DNA from: Dyella lipolytica
GTDB taxonomy: Bacteria > Pseudomonadota > Gammaproteobacteria > Xanthomonadales > Rhodanobacteraceae
Assembly: GCF_030160075.1 (NCBI RefSeq)
Contig: NZ_BSNQ01000003.1
Coordinates: forward strand, 1,120,556-1,184,555
Length of the DNA stretch: 64,000 nt
Direction of reading: 5' to 3'
Position numbers and translations under genes: made by a program. The notes beneath the pieces were generated by a model, which saw only the letters and a list, made by a program, of their open reading frames with translations, was not told the origin of the DNA and did no database searches. This document shows positions 50,835 to 57,987 of this stretch, in pieces (position 1 is the first letter of the stretch; every line of letters starts with the position of its first letter).

Positions 50835-51884
50835 TCACGCCTCCGGCGATTTCGGTGAATACATCGTGGTGAGAATGCCCGCCCCTGCGTGCGTTCCAGA
50901 TATCTGCTGCTTCCGCAGCTCCTCCTTCGCAACCTTGGCCGTGTGGTGGTTGCCGTCATGGCTCCAGCCCGGCGGCATAAGCAGGTACAGCAGCTTGTTG
51001 CGTGTCCCTGGCGCGCGCCACACGTCTCGCCCTAGCAACCAAAATTCACCCAGGTAGGCATCAAGAACGCTGTAAGGTTTTACCGGCCGGGTGATGCCGT
51101 ATTCAACGTGGATGTCCTTATGCACTTCCATATAAGTGCCGAAGATGCGATCCCAGATCGGTAGCAGGTTGCAGAAATTGGTGTCCATATAGAGCACGTT
51201 GCGTGCATGATGAACACGATGATGCGAGGGCGTCAGCACTACACGATAAAACACACCAAGCTTCCCCTTCGATAGCACATTCTCCCCGAGATGGATGAAA
51301 GACCCCCAGAAACCGTCGATGATCATTATTAGGACCAGGAGTGGCGGACTCACTCCCAGCAGCATGCAGATGCTCGTGCGCACAAAGTCGGCATAAGCGC
51401 CCTCGAGAAAGAAGTGTGCATAGCCCACCGATAGATTCATCGCAACGGGCGCGTGGTGAGTCGCATGCAAACACCACAACAGACGCACTTTGTGTGCCAG
51501 ATAGTGATACACAAAATGTGCGAGCTCCCATACCACGTAGCCATAAAGCAGTCCGTACCAAGTGAGCCCAACCTGGAATGGGGCAAAGCGGTTGAACAGG
51601 CCGATGCAGAAGCCGACCATGGCAATGGTAAGAAAGGCGCCGATGAAACGGTTCAGCACCATCAATAGAAGTGGAACTTGGTAATCCTCGCGCTTGATCC
51701 GACGAAGCACGACGCCGCGCGCAAGTTCGAAAACCAACAGCAGCGGGATCACGGGCGCGATCAGGTTGGCGAAGCCATCTACCGTAAGTAGCCTTTGGTA
51801 GTTGCCGGAGGCGAACATCTCCAGCAACGGCCCTAAGCCAAAGAAGCCAGTCAGCTGATCGCGGATCCAACCCAAGATATCCAT
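50835..51884 (-). CDS. Sterol desaturase / fatty acid hydroxylase family protein
   Basis: 349-residue integral membrane di-iron enzyme. Three histidine clusters are present: HFVYHYLAHK, CLHATHHAPVAMN and SHHRVHHARN, preceded by several hydrophobic helices (IPLLLVFELARG, FIGAFLTIAMVGFCIGLF). Members hydroxylate or desaturate sterols, fatty acids, carotenoids or sphingolipid bases; which one applies is not visible. ATG 51884 (MDILGWIRDQ). Monocistronic, divergent from the TonB-dependent receptor. Confidence 0.9.
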   Translation of the reverse strand: MDILGWIRDQLTGFFGLGPLLEMFASGNYQRLLTVDGFANLIAPVIPLLLVFELARGVVLRRIKREDYQVPLLLMVLNRFIGAFLTIAMVGFCIGLFNRFAPFQVGLTWYGLLYGYVVWELAHFVYHYLAHKVRLLWCLHATHHAPVAMNLSVGYAHFFLEGAYADFVRTSICMLLGVSPPLLVLIMIIDGFWGSFIHLGENVLSKGKLGVFYRVVLTPSHHRVHHARNVLYMDTNFCNLLPIWDRIFGTYMEVHKDIHVEYGITRPVKPYSVLDAYLGEFWLLGRDVWRAPGTRNKLLYLLMPPGWSHDGNHHTAKVAKEELRKQQISGTHAGAGILTTMYSPKSPEA

Positions 51885-52206
51885 TGCGGCCCTTCCCGGC
51901 GGTATTTCTGAAATTGATTTGGCGACGTAGGGGGTTACCGGTCCTCGCGCCAATTTGTCACGATCTAAATGACGGCACAAGTACGCCTGGGCGCGGCGTC
52001 ACAAGGCGAAGAGAACGGCTTCGAAACGGTGCTGCGAGATCGGAGCACTGCCTAGCGGTCGCAAAAATTCGAATGGATGCGACATGGTTTTTGTATTGAT
52101 TCACACATAGCGCTGGGGCCACCAAGTATCACCAGGCGCCAACCATTTGCGCTTTTTTTGAACGCCTTCTTTTGCAGGTGCAGCACACGATAATCCAAGG
52201 AAAAAC
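51885..52206. other. Intergenic, no feature recognised
   Basis: 322 bp between the desaturase-family start and the receptor regulatory region. No ORF, terminator or repeat is supported. The desaturase promoter should be here. Confidence 0.6.
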
Positions 52207-52313
52207 TTGGATCGATCCAATACTCTTGCTGTCATGCAATATCCATTTTCGACGAATTACTTGTACATCAACGGGATACATTTAGAAAATTTAAATTTAA
52301 ATCGATACAAATT
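52207..52313. promoter_or_regulatory. Pair of ATCGAT-centred palindromes upstream of the receptor
   Basis: Site 1 is the perfect palindrome TTGGATCGATCCAA (52207-52220). Site 2 is TTTAAATCGATACAAATT (52296-52313), 4 bp before the -35 box. Their centres are 90 bp apart, as in the copy before the GH18-like gene. A third, weaker ATCGAT (52388-52405) lies in the leader. CG-centred palindromes of this kind are typical of LacI-family operators; the regulator is not in the window. Confidence 0.62.
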
Positions 52314-52317
52314 CCTG

Positions 52318-52346
52318 TTGACATCGTCTTTTTACTGTCCTATTGA
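52318..52346 (+). promoter_or_regulatory. Sigma-70-type promoter of the TonB-dependent receptor
   Basis: Consensus TTGACA (52318-52323), 17-bp spacer, TATTGA (52341-52346). The same layout occurs in the homologous region before the GH18-like gene (TTGACA-N17-TATTCA). Predicted start near 52353. Confidence 0.75.
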
Positions 52347-52352
52347 TTAGCC

Positions 52353-52607
52353 CGCTCGCGGCATTCGGTACAACGTTGTCACGAGAATTTGGATCGATTG
52401 AAAAATAAACATCCAGAAGGACTCTGGGGCCGAGTGGCGAGGCGGTTATCCCGCCTGCAGCACACGTTAGTGTTTGGGACGGTTGCGCATCTTTGAAGAG
52501 CAGTGACGGAGGGTCATGGAAATAACCATGGCTCAGGGTGGGTTTGTGCCCTCAAAAAGCATCGCGGACGTGGGCACAGCAAACAAACCGAAAAGGTAGG
52601 GGAGCAA
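52353..52607 (+). ncRNA. Structured 5' leader RNA of the receptor gene, copy 1
   Basis: About 255-nt untranslated leader, homologous to the leader at 57725-57987. Shared hairpins: AGGCGG-TTATC-CCGCCT (52440-52456), CATGG-AAATAA-CCATG (52515-52530), and AGGG/CCCT (52535-52538 with 52549-52552) around GTTTGTG. In the CATGG hairpin the stem is kept while the loop changes between copies, as expected for RNA structure. It fits none of the riboswitch classes I know. Could be a riboswitch, an RNA-binding-protein target or an mRNA-stability element. Confidence 0.55.
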
Positions 52608-55600
52608 ATGAGCAAGTACCAGTTTCGTTTGGGCAGCAGCTTGCGAGCCAGCATACGCATTGGCCTATGGGCTGCTGCGATGACCAGCAGCGCAGCGTTT
52701 GCGCAGAGCATCACCGGTGGTGTTTACGGCAATTTGCCTGGAGGCAAAGACGTTGCCGCCGAAGTCACCAACCCGTCGACGGGCTACGACAGTACCGTGC
52801 ATGCCGATGCCAATGGCCACTACGAGGTCACTGGATTGATGCCCGGCACTTACGTCGTAAAGATGCTGCGCGATGGCAACGTGGTCGATCAGCGCAGTGT
52901 GGTGGTGGTTGCGGGCTCCAACAGTCCGGCGATATTCGAAGCGTCGGCCGCAGTGAATGCGAAGGAATTGAATTCGGTCACCGTCACTGCCAGTCAACCG
53001 ACGGTCAACGCGATCGACGTCACGACGAGCCAGCAGATCCAGACCTGGGATTCGACGGAAATCAATCGGCTGCCGTTGATCAATCCGGATCTTCTCGCTG
53101 TCGCCTCGATGCAGTCGAACGTGGCCAGCATCACCAGTTCGCACGGCAATGCGCCGCAGTTCAACGGCGCGTCGGGCACCGAGAACCGGTACTTCCTCAA
53201 CGAATTCAACGTCACCGATATGCAGCAGGGTGCGGTGCCGGACAAGATCCCGAACGAAGCCCTTGCCACCGTCTCCACCATCGACGGTGGTATGGATGCC
53301 AAGTACGGCAGCGCCATGGGCGGCGTCGTTGCCGGCACGATCAAGCAAGGCTCCAATGACTTCAAGGCCGGTGTGGATTTAGCGTTCACGCCCGCCACGG
53401 GCACGCTCAATGAAAATCCCAGGAACACGTACAACTACAACGGCCAGCTGACCAACGCCTACCAGTTGAACCACTGGTCGCCGAGCCTGTTGCAGGACTA
53501 TTGGGCATCGGGCTCGATCATCAAGGACAAGCTGTTCTACTACGTGCTCGCCGAAATCCAGCCGAACAACTATGGCCAGGGTGTGCAGGGCGTCAACCCG
53601 ACCACGACCTACAACTCCAGCAACAAGACCCTCAACGAAAACCGCAACAAGCAGTTCCTCGGTAACTTCACGTGGAATATCGCCAACGGTCATACGTTGA
53701 ACATCTTCATCGACCGTCAGAGCAACCTCCAGACGCAATCGCAGTATGCGCTATCGACGCCGTATGAACCCTCCAGCGCGGCCTCCGCACTGGACAACTG
53801 GAGTGGCAACGCTTGGCACGATACCTTGGCAGTGGCCAACTACCACGGCCAGATCACCGATACGCTGTCCGTCTCGGCGATGGCGGGTACCTCGCAGCAG
53901 TACTTCAACTCGTATTACCAGTACGGCATCGACGTTCCGTACATCCAGAACTACAACCCGGACACGAAGCAGTACTCGCAGGCGCCCGGCAACGGTACCA
54001 GCAGCCTGTATTACCTGAAGTACCGCATGATGGGTGCGCGCCTCGACTTCACCTGGAACGTGACCGACGACCACGAAGTGACCTTCGGTGGAGAGCGTTA
54101 CAGCCCGACCATGTCGCAGGCCAATATCCCGAACCCGAACTCATGGACCTACAGCTACTGCAGCACGGCACTGGGGCCGACTGAACCCTGCACCATCAAC
54201 GGCCAATCCGTCGCACCGGGATCGAAGTACGTCCAGTTGTCCTATGCGCCGCGTATCTACTACAACAGCTCGCCCACCTATGGCTTCTATCTGGGCGATA
54301 GCTGGCATTTTGCGCAGAACTGGACCCTCTATGCCGGCGGGCGTTACGACAATTACGCCATGACCGACAACATCAACGAAAAGATGTACAGCAAGGGCAA
54401 CTTCCTGCCTCGCGTTGGCGTGGCATGGGACGTCCATGGCGATTCGACGCTGAAGATCGGTGCCACCGCGGGCGAGTACTCCGAAGGCATTCCGCTTTAC
54501 TTCAATGCTTACGGCGGCACACCGGGTCAGGGCTACATCCACACCACCACCACCTACACCTATACCGGCGTGGGAGCCAACGGCGTTCCGACCGGTCTAA
54601 CGCAAGTGGGTCCCGTGCAAGGCAGCGCCGGTAGCGGCCTGCATTACCTGACCGCCGGGCAGTTCATTTCGAGCACGGCACAAAACGCCAAGCTGAAGCA
54701 ATTCTCGATTTACGCGCAGCAAAAGATCGGTGACAGCTGGACTGCGGGCGCCACGTTCTTTACGAGCAAGCTAACGGGCTTGCCGAACATCTACAACAAC
54801 ATCGATCAGCTGAAGGCGTACCTCACCAACAAGGGCTACCCGAACGCGGTGTTCCTCGGCCAGTACCTGATCACGCCAGGCAAGGACATCAACATTCCGG
54901 TGCAGTTGAACGGCGCCAACAGCCCGCTCACGATGGTCGATTTCCCGAACAGCTACATCGGTTTCCCATCGCTGCGACGCAAGATCTATCAGCTCAGCCT
55001 GACGATGGATCACGCCTACTCCGAGGAAGAGCCGTACTACCTGAGCGCGTCCTACACATGGCGCCATGAGTTCGGCAACACCGACGGCACCACCAGCTAT
55101 GCCGGTGGCACCGGCAACACCGGCGCGACCGGCTATGACAGCGGGTTGAATGCTCCGGGCTTCCTGCAGGGTGCCGCAGGTAATCTGGGCGACGATATCC
55201 CGTCCACGGTGAAGGTGTTCGGTTATTACAAGTTCGCTCATCAGGACAATTTGTTGAAGGGTCTGCGGGTGGGTGGTGCACTCACGTACTACGCGGGTGG
55301 TCCGATCGATTGCAATTCCCAATATCCGAACAACGGAACCCTGGCGATCGGCAGCAACCAGCTCGGCAACAACAACGCGTATTACTGCAACACGTTGTCG
55401 AATGTGCTGGCCGGCCAATCTCCGATATCGAACACCATCAACTACACCCGCGGCAGCTACGGTCGCCTTCCGTCGTACAAGCAGGTGGACCTGGATGTTG
55501 GCTACGACTGGGCCTACGGCCCGAATGCCTTCTCGCTGGATTTGAAGGTGCTCAACCTGTTCAACAGCAACACCGTTACCTCGTTCGTCACCAACATCAG

Positions 55601-55697
55601 CAACGGCAACGGGCAGTTCAACCCCAATTTCATGCAGCCCAATACGTACCAGCAACCGCGTACTGGCGAACTGGTATTCCGCTGGCAGTTCCAATGA
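52608..55697 (+). CDS. TonB-dependent receptor, Oar-like, with carboxypeptidase-regulatory-like N-domain
   Basis: 1029 residues. A signal peptide (ending SSAAFAQ) is followed by a carboxypeptidase-regulatory-like beta domain (about 35-105: ITGGVYGNLPGGKDVAAEV to AGSNSPAIFEA). Then comes the plug (NRLPLINPDLLAVASMQSNV, NRYFLNEFNVTDMQQGAVP, IDGGMDAKYGSAMGGVVAGTIKQGSNDF) and a large 22-strand-type barrel ending GELVFRWQFQ. It imports a large substrate, probably glycan or peptide, across the outer membrane using TonB energy; specificity unknown. ATG 52608 has GGGGAG 5 nt upstream; the upstream frame to 52503 is leader. Followed by a terminator. Confidence 0.93.
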   Translation: MSKYQFRLGSSLRASIRIGLWAAAMTSSAAFAQSITGGVYGNLPGGKDVAAEVTNPSTGYDSTVHADANGHYEVTGLMPGTYVVKMLRDGNVVDQRSVVVVAGSNSPAIFEASAAVNAKELNSVTVTASQPTVNAIDVTTSQQIQTWDSTEINRLPLINPDLLAVASMQSNVASITSSHGNAPQFNGASGTENRYFLNEFNVTDMQQGAVPDKIPNEALATVSTIDGGMDAKYGSAMGGVVAGTIKQGSNDFKAGVDLAFTPATGTLNENPRNTYNYNGQLTNAYQLNHWSPSLLQDYWASGSIIKDKLFYYVLAEIQPNNYGQGVQGVNPTTTYNSSNKTLNENRNKQFLGNFTWNIANGHTLNIFIDRQSNLQTQSQYALSTPYEPSSAASALDNWSGNAWHDTLAVANYHGQITDTLSVSAMAGTSQQYFNSYYQYGIDVPYIQNYNPDTKQYSQAPGNGTSSLYYLKYRMMGARLDFTWNVTDDHEVTFGGERYSPTMSQANIPNPNSWTYSYCSTALGPTEPCTINGQSVAPGSKYVQLSYAPRIYYNSSPTYGFYLGDSWHFAQNWTLYAGGRYDNYAMTDNINEKMYSKGNFLPRVGVAWDVHGDSTLKIGATAGEYSEGIPLYFNAYGGTPGQGYIHTTTTYTYTGVGANGVPTGLTQVGPVQGSAGSGLHYLTAGQFISSTAQNAKLKQFSIYAQQKIGDSWTAGATFFTSKLTGLPNIYNNIDQLKAYLTNKGYPNAVFLGQYLITPGKDINIPVQLNGANSPLTMVDFPNSYIGFPSLRRKIYQLSLTMDHAYSEEEPYYLSASYTWRHEFGNTDGTTSYAGGTGNTGATGYDSGLNAPGFLQGAAGNLGDDIPSTVKVFGYYKFAHQDNLLKGLRVGGALTYYAGGPIDCNSQYPNNGTLAIGSNQLGNNNAYYCNTLSNVLAGQSPISNTINYTRGSYGRLPSYKQVDLDVGYDWAYGPNAFSLDLKVLNLFNSNTVTSFVTNISNGNGQFNPNFMQPNTYQQPRTGELVFRWQFQ

Positions 55698-55726
55698 TGG
55701 TTTGACGCTGTACTCGCGTTAACATC

Positions 55727-55764
55727 GATGCCTCCATGTCCCGGACATGGGGGCATCTTTGTTT
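55727..55764 (+). terminator. Terminator of the receptor gene
   Basis: 13-bp stem (55727-55739 with 55745-55757, one G-U pair, loop CCCGG) followed by TTTGTTTA. It separates the receptor from the sulfotransferase gene. Confidence 0.85.
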
Positions 55765-55808
55765 AGATGGGCAGATTGTATGCAAGCGCAACGCGTTCGG
55801 AGGCGAAT

Positions 55809-57377
55809 TTGAATCCGTTATTGCAAGGCCTGGAGCCCGTTGCGGCGAATCGCGTCATGGCAGCGGCACAGGCATTGGAGATGCATCGCCCCGATCAGGC
55901 GGCTGGCCAATTGGCGCCCGTGTTGAGTAGCTATCCGGATCATCCCGAAGTTTTGCGTTTGCATGCGAGCTTGCTGAGCATGCGCGGGGAACACCGCGCG
56001 GCTTTGCGCGACATGCATCGTGCGCTGGAGCAACGCCCGCAGGAGGCGATGTACCACAACGCGTTTGCGATCTTCCTGGCGGAGGCGGGCGAACTCGATC
56101 AGGCGATCGAGTGTTTGCGTCGAGCCTGCGAACTTCAGCCGGGCTTTGTCATGGCCTGGTACAACCTCGGCCTATTCTTGACGCGTAGCGCGCGCTTTGA
56201 CGAAGCGAGAAACGCGCTACGCCGTGCCGTCACCTTGGCACCGGACTATGCGGCCGCGCGCGCGCAACTCGCCGACTTGCTGCGCATGGACAATTTCCGC
56301 GACGAAGCCATCGCCGAATATCGAAAGCTGCTCGCGGAGCAACCGTGGGCCGGCATGGCGTGGTGGGGTCTGGCGGAAATCAAAACGCTGCGCCTGGACA
56401 CGAGCGATAGCGACGCCATCCAACGCGCACTCGCGCATCCACGCGCCAACGACGGCGACCGCATTGCGATGGGTTTCGCCTTGGCCAAGGCGCTGGACGA
56501 TCAAGGCCGTTACGCCGAATCCCTGCAGGCGTTGGCTGCTGCGAACGAAATCGCCCGGAGGCACAGGACCTGGAATGCTGCGGCAGTGGCCACAACGATC
56601 GACGCGATCCGATCCGCGACCTGCACCGCCGACGCCGGGCAAGACCTCGGCTCGGAAGTGATTTTCATCGTGGGCATGCCGCGTTCGGGATCGACGTTGA
56701 TCGAACAAATTCTTGCATCGCATTCCAGCGTCGAGGGTGCCGCCGAGTTGACCGACCTGCCCTTGCTCATTGCCGAAGAGTCGAACAGGCGCAAAAAATC
56801 GTATCCAGCATGGCTTGCGGACATGAGCGCGATGGATTGGCGGCAACTGGGGCAGCGTTATCTGGAACGAACCGCGCGCTGGCGCAAGAGCCGTCCGATG
56901 TTTACCGACAAGTTGCCCAATAATTGGATGCACATCGGCATGATTCGAGCGATGCTGCCGGGAGCGCGCATCGTCATCAGTCGTCGCGATGCACTCGAAA
57001 CCTGTTTCTCGTGTTACCGGCAGTACTTTCCCGGCAACGACTACACGCGCACGTTTTCCGATCTGGCCTCGTACTGGCGGAGCTTCGATGCTGCGGCGAG
57101 TTATTGGGCACAGAAAGACCATGTGCGCGTTTATCAGCACGTGTACGAGGATTTGCTCAAAGATCCCGAAACGAAAATTCGCGAATTGCTTGCGTTCTGC
57201 GGCTTGCCATTCGAGGAAACATGTTTGCGATTCAACGAAACGCAGCGCGCCATCGGCACACCGAGTGCCATGCAAGTGCGGGAACCGCTGCGCGCCGACA
57301 CGGCACGCGGGCCACGCTACGGCAATTTGTTGAATCCGTTGCGTCAGGCACTTGGTCTTCCTGCGATGGATCATTGA
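55809..57377 (+). CDS. TPR-repeat sulfotransferase
   Basis: 522 residues. The N-terminal half (about 15-250) is a row of tetratricopeptide repeats (for example AMYHNAFAIFLAEAGELDQAI, MAWYNLGLFLTRSARFDEARN). The C-terminal half is a sulfotransferase with the 5'-phosphosulfate loop IFIVGMPRSGSTLIEQ (PRSGST at 291-296) and the 3'-phosphate motif in ARIVISRRDALETCFSCY. No signal peptide, so cytosolic. TTG 55809 is preferred because GGAGG precedes it by 5-6 nt; ATG 55767 is in frame but has no site and overlaps the terminator region. In Xanthomonadales and Caulobacterales such proteins often follow TonB receptors. Acceptor unknown. Confidence 0.87.
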   Translation: MNPLLQGLEPVAANRVMAAAQALEMHRPDQAAGQLAPVLSSYPDHPEVLRLHASLLSMRGEHRAALRDMHRALEQRPQEAMYHNAFAIFLAEAGELDQAIECLRRACELQPGFVMAWYNLGLFLTRSARFDEARNALRRAVTLAPDYAAARAQLADLLRMDNFRDEAIAEYRKLLAEQPWAGMAWWGLAEIKTLRLDTSDSDAIQRALAHPRANDGDRIAMGFALAKALDDQGRYAESLQALAAANEIARRHRTWNAAAVATTIDAIRSATCTADAGQDLGSEVIFIVGMPRSGSTLIEQILASHSSVEGAAELTDLPLLIAEESNRRKKSYPAWLADMSAMDWRQLGQRYLERTARWRKSRPMFTDKLPNNWMHIGMIRAMLPGARIVISRRDALETCFSCYRQYFPGNDYTRTFSDLASYWRSFDAAASYWAQKDHVRVYQHVYEDLLKDPETKIRELLAFCGLPFEETCLRFNETQRAIGTPSAMQVREPLRADTARGPRYGNLLNPLRQALGLPAMDH

Positions 57378-57578
57378 GATCTGCATAAACCGAAATAGCT
57401 CGCGGTGACGCAGCTCTTGGGTTACTGCGCGCATGAAACGCCCCGGCGATTTCAGCACGCGTTAGTGGGCCTCCGCGGACGTCTCTATACCCTGCCCCTG
57501 GTGCGAGTGTTTGTGCTTGTAGAACTGGGTTTATTTGTCGATTTTTTGCGGGTGCAAAACCCGTAAGTCCGTGATTAA
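57378..57578. other. Intergenic, no feature recognised
   Basis: 201 bp after the sulfotransferase stop. No clear terminator with a T-run; one small hairpin (57549-57563) has no obvious role. The stretch upstream of the GH18-like regulatory region is otherwise featureless. Confidence 0.5.
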
Positions 57579-57686
57579 TTAGATCGATCCAATTGTTTTG
57601 CTGTTACGCAACAGCGTCATCACAAGAATTTCATTCACATCAATAAGATACATTTAGAAAATCTAAATTTGAATCGATACAAATTT
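57579..57686. promoter_or_regulatory. Pair of ATCGAT-centred sites upstream of the GH18-like gene
   Basis: Site 1 TTAGATCGATCCAATT (57579-57594) and site 2 TTTGAATCGATACAAATTT (57668-57686), centres 90 bp apart and in the same position relative to the promoter as the sites before the TonB receptor. Between them lies the identical run GATACATTTAGAAAAT (57647-57662, 52275-52290). Probably bound by the same LacI-type regulator. Confidence 0.6.
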
Positions 57687-57689
57687 CAT

Positions 57690-57718
57690 TTGACATAGCC
57701 TTTTTAGTGCCCTATTCA
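57690..57718 (+). promoter_or_regulatory. Sigma-70-type promoter of the GH18-like gene
   Basis: TTGACA (57690-57695), 17-bp spacer, TATTCA (57713-57718). Same architecture as the receptor promoter. Predicted start near 57725. Confidence 0.73.
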
Positions 57719-57724
57719 TTAGCC

Positions 57725-57987
57725 ACTGGCGACCTTCGGTCCAAGGTATTCATGAAAATTGGGACCGATTGAAAAATCGGTTCCCGAAGGACTCTGGGGA
57801 CGGCGTGGCGAGGCGGTTATCCGCCTGCAGCATGCGCCGGTAGTTGGGTCAGTTTGCGTATCTCTGAAAGCAGCATCGAAGGGGCATGGCAGCAGCCATG
57901 GCTCTGGGTAAGTTTGTGCCCTTAAAAAGCATCACGCATATGGCACTCCGCGCGTTTTCGTCCCATTGACTCTTGGAGAGCGTGTCC
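57725..57987 (+). ncRNA. Structured 5' leader RNA of the GH18-like gene, copy 2
   Basis: Leader of about 260 nt, homologous to 52353-52607. Hairpins: CCGATT-GAAA-AATCGG (57765-57780) inside GGGA/TCCC; AGGCGG-TTAT-CCGCCT (57811-57826); CATGG-CAGCAG-CCATG (57885-57900); GGG/CCC (57906-57908 with 57919-57921) around GTTTGTG. Runs shared with copy 1 include GAAGGACTCTGGGG and TGGCGAGGCGGTTATC. The 3' 50 nt are unrelated to copy 1, which marks the edge of the conserved leader. Confidence 0.55.

Noticed and set aside
52500-52530. CsrA/RsmA site in the leader hairpin
   Set aside because: GGA occurs in the hairpin of copy 1, but copy 2 has CAGCAG in the loop and no GGA, so the motif is not conserved.
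52353-52607. Known riboswitch (cobalamin, TPP, c-di-GMP, glycine)
   Set aside because: None of the conserved cores of these classes can be found in either leader copy.
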